19,128 nucleotides of DNA from JBAZOD01 sp041648955 (GTDB lineage: Bacteria > Patescibacteriota > Patescibacteriia > Patescibacteriales > JAQTRU01), in the NCBI GenBank assembly GCA_041648955.1, contig JBAZOD010000011.1, positions 1 to 19,128 on the forward strand, read 5' to 3'. Made by a program: the position numbers and the translations under genes. This document shows positions 1 through 6,210 of the stretch, piece by piece. Position 1 is the first letter of the stretch. The number at the start of each line of letters is the position of its first letter. The notes beneath the pieces were generated by a model that had not been told where the DNA came from, searched no databases, and saw only the letters and a list, made by a program, of their open reading frames with translations.

Positions 1-211
1 TAAAAAATTAGTGGAATTAATAAAAAATAAAAAAACGCCAGACATTTTGAGGCTGGACGAAAAAATGATTGAAGATGCCGGCGAATGCGGACTGAAATCA
101 ATCGTAATGCTTTTAGGAACCTTAGACGGGATAAAAAACGAGCCGCGAATTTTATCTTACGAAGGACCCTTCGGAGTCGGCTATTTGGTCGCTAGTTTTA
201 TTTTTGGTTAA
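1..211 (+). CDS. Memo-like family protein (AmmeMemoRadiSam system protein B type), C-terminal fragment
   Basis: The reading frame is open from the left edge of the window, so only the C-terminal 69 or so residues are present and the start lies outside. The tail has the form DAGECGLKSIVMLLG followed by SYEGPFGVGYLVASF. From memory this resembles the end of Memo-like proteins (the AmmeMemoRadiSam protein B family), where a conserved Cys-Gly segment precedes a terminal GPFGVGY-type strand. The internal GTG at position 11 is not a credible start because homology-like sequence would be cut off. The stop overlaps the stop end of the convergent 88-aa gene by 14 bp. The biochemical role of this family in bacteria is not settled. 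The assignment is moderate because only the tail is visible. Confidence 0.55.
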   Translation, partial: KKLVELIKNKKTPDILRLDEKMIEDAGECGLKSIVMLLGTLDGIKNEPRILSYEGPFGVGYLVASFIFG

Positions 212-464
212 CAATCTTAAAAAAATATTTCCATTTCTCGCCCGTACGGCAAAGTTCTTTTGTCTCATTCATGCATTTTTCAATATAAGCCTTCGGCATT
301 TCTTTGCAGACTTTAAAAACAGATCCTCTTTTGAAGTTTGGAATGCCAAGTTCATCTATCACGCGCAAAGCAAAATCTTGCCACTCATAAGCCGGTGGTT
401 TTTTTGTTGGTCGGCGAGACTTAAAAATATCGCCTAATTGTTCAAATCCTTTATCTTCTGGCAT
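198..464 (-). CDS. Small conserved-looking hypothetical protein, 88 aa
   Basis: Unknown function. The N-terminal 25 residues are polar and basic (MPEDKGFEQLGDIFKSRR). A compact domain follows (about residues 26-85) with cysteines at 53, 64 and 72 and an aromatic, basic end (GEKWKYFFKIV). There is no signal peptide or membrane segment. I recall small proteins with this kind of GSVFKVC...ELCRTGE...YFFKIV pattern in Patescibacteria genomes, but I cannot verify this. A TATAAT hexamer ends 7 bp before the ATG, so the mRNA may be leaderless. The 3' end overlaps the convergent Memo-like gene by 14 bp. Codon use matches the neighbours, which supports a real gene. Confidence 0.72.
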   Translation of the reverse strand: MPEDKGFEQLGDIFKSRRPTKKPPAYEWQDFALRVIDELGIPNFKRGSVFKVCKEMPKAYIEKCMNETKELCRTGEKWKYFFKIVNQK

Positions 465-470
465 ATTTCT

Positions 471-476
471 ATTATA
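471..476 (-). promoter_or_regulatory. -10 element of the 88-aa gene, possible leaderless start
   Basis: TATAAT on the minus strand is followed by six bases and then the ATG at 464, so transcription would begin at or next to the start codon. No good -35 hexamer is present 16-18 bp upstream; that position falls in the T-tract of the neighbouring terminator. Confidence 0.35.
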
Positions 477-493
477 TCAATTTTATTTATTAA

Positions 494-537
494 AGAAAAA
501 GGCCCTGAGCGCATAATTGCTCAGGGCCGTCTTTTTT
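494..537. terminator. Bidirectional intrinsic terminator
   Basis: Perfect 10-bp stem GGCCCTGAGC (501-510) with GCTCAGGGCC (519-528) and an 8-nt loop. It is flanked by a T-run on the plus strand (532-537) and by TTTTTCTTT on the minus strand. It lies 12 bp beyond the stop of the minus-strand 194-aa gene, which it most likely serves. Confidence 0.88.
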
Positions 538-539
538 AT

Positions 540-1124
540 TCAAGGAAGCATTACGACTTTGTTTTTGGGAATAAAAAGGGCCAGCGAAAAATCAGCGCTA
601 ATCGAATGACTGTTCCAGGCATCAAAAATAGCGCAGACAATATCGCTTTCAGGTGAAACCTCCCAGCGGTACAAATCCATTTCGGGATGAACTTGGTTAA
701 AAGTTTTGCTGCCTCTCCCATTTATTTCCGCGGCTGACTTGTTTGAAAAAAGAATCCCTTTACGGCCGTTAAATCTTAAGCCCTCAACAATAGCAATGAG
801 CTGAGCGGGTTCTCCATCCTTGGAAACAAGTTCAATAATTTTTCCGAAAATAATTGGTTCTTTTTTTAATGACGGCTGAGCGAGAATCCCGGAAGGGATA
901 AAAGCCGCCATCACGGCGCCTTGGTATGCCCGCTCTTCAAAAATCCTCTTCTTCAAAATGCTTCGCACAGCAATTATATCTGTATAAAGAATCAGCAGGT
1001 CCGATATCCCAGCTTGACTCTCGAGTTCCTTAAGCTTTCCTAAGGCCTCCGGAATATCTGAAGCAAGGCCCTCTCTTACCATTCTTTTCGCTTCATCGGT
1101 GGGAGTGACGATTCTTTTTGGCAT
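540..1124 (-). CDS. Hypothetical protein, 194 aa
   Basis: Not recognised. The start is the ATG at 1124, preceded by AGGAGAG at good spacing, one of the clearest ribosome-binding sites in the window. The frame stays open to 1532, but that extension runs antisense through def and is rejected. The N-terminal third (MPKRIVTPTDEAKRMVREGL and onward to about residue 65) looks helical. The rest looks like an alpha/beta domain (GKIIELVSKDGEPAQLIAIVEGL) ending in hydrophobic strands (SADFSLALFIPKNKVVMLP). There are no metal-binding motifs, membrane segments or signal peptide. It is divergently arranged with def, with 88 bp between starts, and its own strong terminator follows. The isolated transcription unit and slightly GC-richer codons could mean acquisition, but that is only an inference. 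Confidence 0.72.
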   Translation of the reverse strand: MPKRIVTPTDEAKRMVREGLASDIPEALGKLKELESQAGISDLLILYTDIIAVRSILKKRIFEERAYQGAVMAAFIPSGILAQPSLKKEPIIFGKIIELVSKDGEPAQLIAIVEGLRFNGRKGILFSNKSAAEINGRGSKTFNQVHPEMDLYRWEVSPESDIVCAIFDAWNSHSISADFSLALFIPKNKVVMLP

Positions 1125-1149
1125 AACGTTCTCTCCTTTTCTATGAATA

Positions 1150-1178
1150 TTGCCAATTTTTTTCGAATGAGCTAATAT
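1150..1178 (+). promoter_or_regulatory. Candidate sigma-70-type promoter of def
   Basis: TTGCCA (1150-1155), 17-bp spacer, TAATAT (1173-1178). The start site would be near 1185, leaving a leader of about 28 nt with no visible Shine-Dalgarno site before the def ATG. Confidence 0.4.
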
Positions 1179-1212
1179 AAAATTAAAGCATAAACTTTTA
1201 TCTAAGTCAATT

Positions 1213-1689
1213 ATGGCAAAAATACTACCAATTTTATCTATTCCCAGTCCGCTCTTGAGGGAAAAATCAGTTGCGGTAAATACGGAAGAGATAAAATCAA
1301 AAAAATTTAAGGAATTGTGCGCCGACATGATGAAAACCATGAAAGAAAAAGATGGAGTCGGTTTGGCTGCCCCGCAAGTAGGACAAAATATCCGCTTAAT
1401 TGCCGTGAATACAAAAGACGGAGTTGCCTGCATGATAAATCCAAAAATCACCAAAAAATCATGGGCGAAAGAATGGAGTGAAGAAGGATGCCTATCCGTA
1501 CCGGGAGTATACGGCCAGGTCAAACGCCACAAAAAAATAAATTGTGTTTATCTTGATAAAAATGGAGCGAAAATAAAAATACAGGCCGAGGGCCTGATGG
1601 CTGTTGTTATTCAGCACGAAACAGATCACCTGGACGGAATTTTATTTATTGATAAGGCAAAAAAATTAAAAAAAGTTGAATCTATTTAA
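1213..1689 (+). CDS. def: Peptide deformylase
   Basis: Removes the N-formyl group from nascent proteins in the cytoplasm, using a bound divalent metal. All three family motifs are present in order: GVGLAAPQVG (residues 48-57), EGCLSVPG (91-98, metal ligand Cys93) and QHETDHLDG (134-142, ligands His135 and His139, catalytic Glu136). At 158 residues it is slightly shorter than the usual 165-190, mainly at the C-terminus. The ATG start is preceded by AT-rich sequence without a ribosome-binding site. The stop overlaps the stop end of the convergent DedA gene by 4 bp. The matching formylating enzyme gene fmt lies 650 bp downstream on the same strand but is separated by the oppositely oriented DedA gene, so they are not one operon. 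Confidence 0.97.
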   Translation: MAKILPILSIPSPLLREKSVAVNTEEIKSKKFKELCADMMKTMKEKDGVGLAAPQVGQNIRLIAVNTKDGVACMINPKITKKSWAKEWSEEGCLSVPGVYGQVKRHKKINCVYLDKNGAKIKIQAEGLMAVVIQHETDHLDGILFIDKAKKLKKVESI

Positions 1690-2294
1690 TTTTTTCCTTT
1701 TTTGAAAAAAATTATCGCTATCGACAGAACTCCTATGATGGCAAAAAACCAAGAAATTTCTTTATAATATTCAACAAGCATCTCTTGGTTGGCTCCAAAA
1801 GCATATCCCAAAAGAGCTAAAATTGTAACCCAAATTCCAGAACCCAGGGCCGTGTAAAAGAAAAAACTTTTGAAATTCATTCCCGAGAAGCCGGCCGGCA
1901 AAGATATTAATTGCCTGACTACAGGGATCAAGCGCCCTATTAAGGTAGAAATATTTCCATAATTTAGAAAAAAATCTTCGGATTTTTTTATTTTCGCCGA
2001 ATTTACCATGAGAAAATGGCTAAGACGACAATCAGCTATTTTGTAGATTAAAATCCTTCCTAAATAAAAAGCCAGCCAATAGTTCATGGCTGCTCCGATT
2101 AAACTGCCGACAACTCCGGCCAAAATAATAAGAATAATATTCATTTCTCCCTGCGAAGCCAAATAAGCCGCTGGCGGGATAACTACTTCCGAAGGGAAAG
2201 GCACAAACGAACTTTCTATCGCCATTAGTAAGACAATGCCGCCGTAACCCATGCTCTGGCTAATAGATAATAAAAAATTTATAAATTCACCCAT
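1686..2294 (-). CDS. DedA / VTT-domain family integral membrane protein
   Basis: A 202-residue multi-spanning inner-membrane protein of the DedA (SNARE-associated, VTT) family. Members are linked to lipid-carrier flipping (undecaprenyl phosphate or phosphatidylethanolamine) and to membrane homeostasis. Visible signatures are ESSFVPFPSEVVIPPAAYLA (residues 27-46), a glycine-rich membrane segment around 55-70, the family motif R121-x2-P124-x2-R127 in GRLIPVVRQLISLPAG, and two C-terminal hydrophobic helices at about 145-166 and 181-197. Length is normal. The start ATG at 2294 faces fmt divergently across 47 bp of AT-rich DNA, and its tail overlaps def by 4 bp. Substrate cannot be told from sequence. 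Confidence 0.93.
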   Translation of the reverse strand: MGEFINFLLSISQSMGYGGIVLLMAIESSFVPFPSEVVIPPAAYLASQGEMNIILIILAGVVGSLIGAAMNYWLAFYLGRILIYKIADCRLSHFLMVNSAKIKKSEDFFLNYGNISTLIGRLIPVVRQLISLPAGFSGMNFKSFFFYTALGSGIWVTILALLGYAFGANQEMLVEYYKEISWFFAIIGVLSIAIIFFKKGKN

Positions 2295-2341
2295 GATAAT
2301 TTTTAATTTTTATATAAATAATATAACAATAAAAAATCTAA

Positions 2342-3286
2342 ATGTCTAATAAAGAAAAAATAAAAATAATCTTCGCCGGCACTCCCGATTTTGCTATTCC
2401 CAGTTTTCAATCTTTAATAAATGAGAACAATTTTGAAATATTGGCCGTCATTACTCAGCCGGACAAAAAACAAGGCCGAAAACAAATACTCTCCCCCACT
2501 CCCGTAAAAATAACAGCGGAAAATTATAAAATAGCTGTCTGGCAGCCGGAAAAAATAAAGGAGTATGAAAAAGAAATTATTAAAGCCAATCCTGATCTGG
2601 GAGTGGTAATAGCTTATGGACAAATCATTCCGCAAGATATTTTAGATATCCCCCGCTATGGCTGGATAAATATTCATGCCTCTCTACTGCCGAAATACCG
2701 CGGTGCGGCCTGTGTTCAGGCGGCGATATTGGCAGGAGACCAAGAAACTGGAATTACTATTATGAAGATAGACAAAGGCCTTGACACTGGTCCAATTTTA
2801 AAGCAAACTAAAATAAAAATAAACAAAGAAGACACAGCCGAAACTTTGTCTGACAAATTAGCAAAGCTGGGAGCGGAAATAATAGTTGAAACTTTAAAAA
2901 ATTATATTTCCGGAAAAATAAAACCAAAAAATCAAAGTAATTCTGAGTCTACTTATGTGCCGACTCTCAGTAAGGCCGATGGAAAAATAGATTGGCAAAA
3001 AAATGCGGAAGAAATAGAAAGAATGACAAGAGCTTTAAACCCGTGGCCAGGAACCTGGACAGAATTGAATGGCAAAAAAATAAAAATAATTTCAGCTTTT
3101 CCTAATATTTTAAAAATAAATAAATATAAAATCGGAGAAACATTTTTATCCGACGGAAAACTTGCTGTCCAGTGCGGACAAAATGCTTTACTTATAAAGA
3201 GATTGCAATTAGAAGGGAAAAAAGAAACAACTGCGGAAGAATTCTTGCGCGGGCACAAAGAAAACATTGGGCAAATATTCAACTAA
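2342..3286 (+). CDS. fmt: Methionyl-tRNA formyltransferase
   Basis: Transfers a formyl group from 10-formyl-tetrahydrofolate to initiator Met-tRNA. The N-terminal Rossmann-like formyltransferase domain shows FAGTPDFAIPSF (11-22), the catalytic triad Asn110, His112 and Asp148 in INIHASLLPKYRG and GLDTGPIL, and the family order throughout. The C-terminal OB-like tRNA-binding domain starts near residue 205, with ALNPWPGTW as its landmark. Length (314) is standard. The usual loop GAAPIQ reads GAACVQ here (Cys124 replaces the common Pro). No ribosome-binding site precedes the ATG. tRNA-Glu follows 11 bp after the stop and is probably co-transcribed, ending at the shared terminator at 3372-3410. 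Confidence 0.97.
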   Translation: MSNKEKIKIIFAGTPDFAIPSFQSLINENNFEILAVITQPDKKQGRKQILSPTPVKITAENYKIAVWQPEKIKEYEKEIIKANPDLGVVIAYGQIIPQDILDIPRYGWINIHASLLPKYRGAACVQAAILAGDQETGITIMKIDKGLDTGPILKQTKIKINKEDTAETLSDKLAKLGAEIIVETLKNYISGKIKPKNQSNSESTYVPTLSKADGKIDWQKNAEEIERMTRALNPWPGTWTELNGKKIKIISAFPNILKINKYKIGETFLSDGKLAVQCGQNALLIKRLQLEGKKETTAEEFLRGHKENIGQIFN

Positions 3287-3297
3287 AAATAAAAAAT

Positions 3298-3369
3298 GCC
3301 GCCATCGTCTAACGGTTAGGACGCCAGGTTCTCATCCTGGTAATCGGGGTTCGATTCCCCGTGGCGGTA
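3298..3369 (+). tRNA. tRNA-Glu (anticodon CTC)
   Basis: Complete 72-nt cloverleaf. The acceptor stem is GCCGCCA with TGGCGGT (last pair G-T), discriminator A at 3369. The anticodon stem CCAGG/CCTGG encloses loop TTCTCAT, giving CTC. The T arm is CGGGG TTCGATT CCCCG. CCA is not encoded. It lies 11 bp after fmt and just before a terminator. The last 12 nt plus one flanking base recur at 3589-3601. Confidence 0.96.
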
Positions 3370-3371
3370 CT

Positions 3372-3410
3372 AAAATAAAAATATTCTCTTCTTGAGAATA
3401 TTTTTATTTT
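3372..3410 (+). terminator. Intrinsic terminator after fmt and tRNA-Glu
   Basis: A perfect 17-bp inverted repeat (3372-3388 with 3394-3410) around a TTCTT loop. The lower stem is A/T only, so the T-rich tail is part of the repeat. It can act in both orientations. Confidence 0.8.
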
Positions 3411-3601
3411 TCGCTAAGGGGAATCGAACGGGCAGGAGCGAGACAAGTTTCGAGCCGAAATTCTGTCGGCGAGAAACGCCGTCGAGCGCCGATGAATGCG
3501 ACCATAGGAGCATTCAGCGCTGCCCAGGGCAACGAAGCTTGAGCGGAAGCGAAAGCGAGGCGGAATTCCCTGTCTGCCGGCAGGTAAACCCGTGGCGGTA
3601 C
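3411..3601. repeat. GC-rich, hairpin-dense segment bounded by tRNA-Glu-derived sequence
   Basis: No credible gene lies here. The left end carries GGGGAATCGAAC (3418-3429), the exact reverse complement of the tRNA-Glu T-arm (3349-3360). The right end carries CCCGTGGCGGTAC (3589-3601), a 13-nt direct copy of the tRNA 3' end (3358-3370). Hairpins inside: GACA-TTTCG/CGAAA-TGTC (3442-3467), GGCG/CGCC (3468-3480), and AGCGC-TGAATGC with GCATTCA-GCGCT (3485-3521, 12 bp with a 3-nt bulge). CTGCCGGCAG (3573-3582) is a palindrome that I associate with dispersed repeats in Patescibacteria. GC content is far above the surroundings. It could be a mobile palindromic element, a remnant of an insertion at the tRNA end, or a structured RNA. 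Confidence 0.6.
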
Positions 3602-3611
3602 AAATCAATTT

Positions 3612-3642
3612 AAAACACCGCCTCCAAAAGAAACGGTGTTTT
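3612..3642 (-). terminator. Hairpin terminator downstream of the zinc-ribbon-like gene
   Basis: AAAACACCG (3612-3620) pairs with CGGTGTTTT (3634-3642) around a 13-nt loop, with short T-runs on both strands. It lies 26 bp past the stop of the minus-strand gene ending at 3669. Confidence 0.6.
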
Positions 3643-3668
3643 CATAATTTTCTCAATTCTCTCTCCTC

Positions 3669-3971
3669 CTATCTCCCCTCAAACGCTTTCGGCTTTTCGG
3701 CTTCACGATGTTTGGCAAGACATAAAAGACGAAAACAGCAATTCATCTCGTTGCATTCTTTCTTTTCTCCAAAGCATGGTTCAAACCCAGCTTTAATCTG
3801 TCGGCTATGGATAAAATCCGCCTCACTTTTCTTTAGTTTTTCAAGACATTCTGGGCATATTCTGTCAAAAGAAAGCATTTCATAACCAGGGGCTTCGGAA
3901 AAGATTACAATACTATCGCTCGCCCTTTGCCATATTCTCCGACAATGTGGGCAACAAACAGGTATTGGCAT
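3669..3971 (-). CDS. Small cysteine-rich, probably zinc-binding protein, 100 aa
   Basis: Not recognised as a named family. Two CxxC knuckles, CPHC (7-10) and CPEC (39-42), are spaced as in a zinc ribbon. A second group of cysteines lies at 66, 73, 78, 79 and 84 in a basic C-terminal part with His88. The centre (SDSIVIFSEAPGYEMLSF) looks like the strand portion of a ribbon. There is no membrane segment. The start is well supported by GGAGG shortly before the ATG, one of the few textbook ribosome-binding sites here. On the minus strand a TATAAT lies at 4023-4018, with a weak -35. It is a single-gene unit with a terminator hairpin downstream and sits between tRNA genes on the opposite strand. 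A nucleic-acid-binding or redox role is possible but not shown. Confidence 0.75.
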   Translation of the reverse strand: MPIPVCCPHCRRIWQRASDSIVIFSEAPGYEMLSFDRICPECLEKLKKSEADFIHSRQIKAGFEPCFGEKKECNEMNCCFRLLCLAKHREAEKPKAFEGR

Positions 3972-4060
3972 AGTCCCTCCTCTTTTCCTTAAATTTTAAA
4001 GGATATGTTCTATAAAAATTATAACAAAATAAACCTCAAAATGGAAGATTTAAAAAGCTC

Positions 4061-4089
4061 TTGTCAAGACCCAAAAGTTTTGTTATTAT
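4061..4089 (+). promoter_or_regulatory. Promoter of the tRNA Lys-Thr unit
   Basis: TTGTCA (4061-4066), 17-bp spacer, TATTAT (4084-4089): five of six matches in each hexamer. The start would be near 4096, about 47 nt before tRNA-Lys. A short CTGC/GCAG hairpin with a T-rich tail (4109-4130) sits in the leader and may pause transcription or mark processing. Confidence 0.6.
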
Positions 4090-4142
4090 AAAATTAGAAA
4101 AAATAATCCTGCTTTGGGCAGTTTTATTTTTGTTATAGATTT

Positions 4143-4215
4143 GCGCCGTTAGCTCAGTCGGTAGAGCAACAGCCTTTTAAGCTGATGGTCGCTGGTTCGA
4201 ATCCAGCACGGCGCA
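4143..4215 (+). tRNA. tRNA-Lys (anticodon TTT)
   Basis: Complete 73-nt cloverleaf. Acceptor GCGCCGT/ACGGCGC, D arm GCTC/GAGC, anticodon loop CTTTTAA giving TTT, T arm GCTGG TTCGAAT CCAGC, discriminator A, no encoded CCA. The outermost anticodon-stem pair is an A-A mismatch. It is the first gene of a tRNA unit, followed directly by a damaged copy of itself and tRNA-Thr. Confidence 0.95.
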
Positions 4216-4300
4216 CAGTCGTTAGCTCAGTCGGTAGATCCGCCCCAGAGGGGGCGGACTATTAAGCTGATGGTCGCTGGTTCGAATCCAGCACGGCGCA
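4216..4300 (+). pseudogene. Broken tandem copy of tRNA-Lys with a palindromic insertion
   Basis: The 5' part repeats 19 nt of tRNA-Lys (4220-4238 matches 4147-4165) and the 3' part repeats 41 nt (4262-4302 matches 4177-4217). Between them the rest of the D arm, the 5' side of the anticodon stem and part of the anticodon loop are replaced by a perfect hairpin, TCCGCCCC-AGAG-GGGGCGGA (4239-4258), plus CTA. The 5' acceptor strand has also drifted (CAGTCGT in place of GCGCCGT), so the first two pairs with the intact 3' strand are lost. A functional tRNA is not expected. It is transcribed, if at all, with its neighbours. Confidence 0.8.
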
Positions 4301-4305
4301 CAAAA

Positions 4306-4378
4306 GCCACCTTAGCTCAGCTGGTAGAGCAACAGTTTTGTAAACTGTGGGTCGTGGGTCCGAATCCCTCAGGTGGCT
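4306..4378 (+). tRNA. tRNA-Thr (anticodon TGT) with an unusual T arm
   Basis: 73-nt cloverleaf. Acceptor GCCACCT/AGGTGGC, D arm GCTC/GAGC, anticodon stem ACAGT/ACTGT with loop TTTGTAA, giving TGT. The T arm is odd: GTGGG TCCGAAT CCCTC has C where T55 is almost universal and a T-T mismatch in the second pair. The discriminator is T where bacterial tRNA-Thr normally has A. All other parts are intact and no other tRNA-Thr is in the window, so it is called functional with reservation. Confidence 0.85.
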
Positions 4379-4385
4379 CAAAAAT

Positions 4386-4409
4386 AAAGACCTTTCTCGG
4401 TCTTTTTTT
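4386..4409 (+). terminator. Intrinsic terminator of the tRNA unit
   Basis: AAAGACC (4386-4392), 6-nt loop, GGTCTTT (4399-4405), continuing into a run of seven Ts. Confidence 0.88.
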
Positions 4410-4458
4410 GTTTTGTTTTATTGCTCAAAAAGTGGAAAAATAGTGGAAAAAACTCTCT

Positions 4459-4486
4459 TGCTAAATGATCGGCAATAAGATAGTAT
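4459..4486 (+). promoter_or_regulatory. Candidate promoter of dnaB, possibly leaderless
   Basis: TTGCTA (4459-4464), 16-bp spacer, TAGTAT (4481-4486). Six bases after the -10 comes the dnaB ATG at 4493, with no ribosome-binding site. The transcript would start at or near the first codon. Confidence 0.4.
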
Positions 4487-4492
4487 AAAGCT

Positions 4493-5893
4493 ATGAGCAA
4501 TGGAGAAAATAACATAATTGAAAAAATGCCCCCGCATAATTTAGAGGCTGAGCAATCGCTTTTATCTTGTCTTTTGATTGATAAAGACGCGATCATAAAA
4601 ATAGCGGATATTGTTTCAGAAAATGATTTTTATAAAGATTCTCACAAAATTATTTTCACCATAATTAAAGAACTTTACGGACATCATGAGCCGATTGATG
4701 TTTTGTCTTTGACTAATCGCTTAGATGAAAAAAAAGAATTAGCAAATATCGGCGGCCGGACTTATTTAGCTCAGCTTTCTACTTTTGCTGCCACTTCTTC
4801 CAACGTTGTTCACTATGCCAATATAATTCAGAGAAAAGCGACACTGCGCCGCCTCCAGCGGGCTGCTTCAGAAATAATGGAATTAAGCTATAATGAAGAA
4901 GAAGATATAGATAAAGTTTTGGATGAAACCGAACAAAAAGTTTTTTCCGTTTCCCAAAAATATTTAAAAAATACTTTTGTCCCGATTGAGAATCTCTTGA
5001 GCGAAGCTTTTGAAAGAATTGACGAACTGCATAAACACGGCGGAAAACTGCGGGGCCTGCCTACTGGCTTTGCTGCTCTTGATAATCTGCTGGCCGGATT
5101 GCAAAAATCTGATTTAATTATTTTAGCGGCCAGGCCAAGCGTCGGAAAAACTTCTTTAGCCTTGGATATCGCCAGACAAGCAGCTATAAAAAGCAAGCTG
5201 GGAGTTGGCATCTTCTCTTTGGAAATGAGCAAAGAACAATTGGTGGACAAACTGCTCTGTGCGCAATCAAATGTAAATTTATGGAAAATGCGCACGGGAA
5301 AATTATCTGACCGTGAAGATGATAATGATTTTACTCGCATTGGCGAAGCCATGGGACAGCTTTCCGAAGCTTCAATTTACATAGATGATTCTGCTTCTTC
5401 TTCCATTATGGAAATCCGAACAAAAGCCAGAAGACTGCAAATGGAAAAAGGCTTGGGGTTAATTGTTATTGACTATTTGCAATTGATGGAAGGCCGGGGA
5501 AAATACGGCGATAACCGCGTTCAGGAAGTATCAGAAATAAGCCGCGGCTTAAAAGGCATAGCCAGAGAATTAAATATTCCCGTGCTGGCTCTTTCTCAGC
5601 TTTCCCGCGCCGTTGAACAAGCCGGCGGCCCAGCTATACCAAAACTCGCTCATTTGCGCGAATCTGGCTCTATTGAACAGGACGCAGATGTGGTTATGTT
5701 TATTTACAGAAAATCGGCTGACAGAAATTATAATCGCGAGGAATTGCCGGAATCAGAAAGAGGTTTGGCGGAAATTCATATTGCTAAACATCGCAACGGT
5801 CCAACCGGAAAAGTTGATCTATTTTTCAACGAAGAAACAGCCAGTTTTAAAAATTTGGAAAAAACCGGCTTAGAAGCACCGCCTGAATTTTAA
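4493..5893 (+). CDS. dnaB: Replicative DNA helicase DnaB
   Basis: The hexameric 5'-3' helicase that unwinds DNA at the replication fork. The N-terminal helical domain starts with MPPHNLEAEQSLLSCLLID (12-30), typical of the family. A linker at about 160-190 leads to the RecA-like ATPase core: Walker A ARPSVGKTS (213-221), SLEMS with catalytic Glu244, Walker B LIVIDYLQL (323-331, Asp327), SQLSRAVE (368-375), LRESGSIEQDADVV (388-401) and the KHRNGPTG segment carrying the arginine finger (432-439). Length 466 is standard and there is no intein. It is followed after 40 bp by ybaB and recR, a replication and repair group; dnaX, often the gene before ybaB-recR in other bacteria, is not here. Confidence 0.98.
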   Translation: MSNGENNIIEKMPPHNLEAEQSLLSCLLIDKDAIIKIADIVSENDFYKDSHKIIFTIIKELYGHHEPIDVLSLTNRLDEKKELANIGGRTYLAQLSTFAATSSNVVHYANIIQRKATLRRLQRAASEIMELSYNEEEDIDKVLDETEQKVFSVSQKYLKNTFVPIENLLSEAFERIDELHKHGGKLRGLPTGFAALDNLLAGLQKSDLIILAARPSVGKTSLALDIARQAAIKSKLGVGIFSLEMSKEQLVDKLLCAQSNVNLWKMRTGKLSDREDDNDFTRIGEAMGQLSEASIYIDDSASSSIMEIRTKARRLQMEKGLGLIVIDYLQLMEGRGKYGDNRVQEVSEISRGLKGIARELNIPVLALSQLSRAVEQAGGPAIPKLAHLRESGSIEQDADVVMFIYRKSADRNYNREELPESERGLAEIHIAKHRNGPTGKVDLFFNEETASFKNLEKTGLEAPPEF

Positions 5894-5933
5894 ATTAATA
5901 AAATAATATCGCTTGAAAAAGCGGAAAAAATTT

Positions 5934-6209
5934 ATGTTCGCTAAACTAAAATATCTCAAAGATTTACGCTCTCAGGCTAAAGTGATGCAAAACGCCTTAG
6001 CGCAAGAATCAATCACCGTAGAAAAAAACGGAGTAAAAATAGTAATGAACGGAAATATGGAAATTACTTCTCTTTCCATAAACGAAGAATTATCAAAAAA
6101 TTCTTTAGAAGGAATATTGACCGATTGCTTCAATGACGCCGTCAAAAAAACTCAAAGATTGATGGCGCAAAAAATGCAGGAGATGGGCGGCTTGCCTGGA
6201 CTCAATTAA
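5934..6209 (+). CDS. ybaB: YbaB/EbfC family nucleoid-associated protein
   Basis: Small DNA-binding protein that forms dimers and coats DNA. In many bacteria its gene is immediately upstream of recR, as here, where 1 bp separates the two genes. The chosen ATG gives MFAKLKYLKDLRSQAK, matching the usual family beginning. An in-frame TTG at 5913 would add seven mostly basic residues and is less likely. The charged N-terminal helix (about 4-28), a central two-strand part (VEKNGVKIVMNGNMEITSL) and the terminal MGGLPGLN are all characteristic. It is 91 residues, slightly shorter than the usual 100-110. The GCGGA upstream is only a weak ribosome-binding site. Confidence 0.9.
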   Translation: MFAKLKYLKDLRSQAKVMQNALAQESITVEKNGVKIVMNGNMEITSLSINEELSKNSLEGILTDCFNDAVKKTQRLMAQKMQEMGGLPGLN

Positions 6210-6210
6210 A

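Noticed and set aside
1125..1532. N-terminal extension of the 194-aa gene
   Set aside because: It runs antisense across def and its promoter. The ATG at 1124 has a clear AGGAGAG site.
3414..3613. Open frames across the GC-rich segment after tRNA-Glu on both strands
   Set aside because: They translate hairpin repeats, including the spurious GLPAGRQG peptide from the CTGCCGGCAG palindrome, and lack starts or ribosome-binding sites.
4109..4130. CTGC/GCAG hairpin with T-rich tail before tRNA-Lys as a terminator
   Set aside because: A four-base-pair stem is too weak, and a terminator here would silence the tRNA unit it precedes.
5913..5933. TTG start for ybaB
   Set aside because: It adds seven residues not typical of the family; the ATG at 5934 gives the standard MFxKLK beginning.
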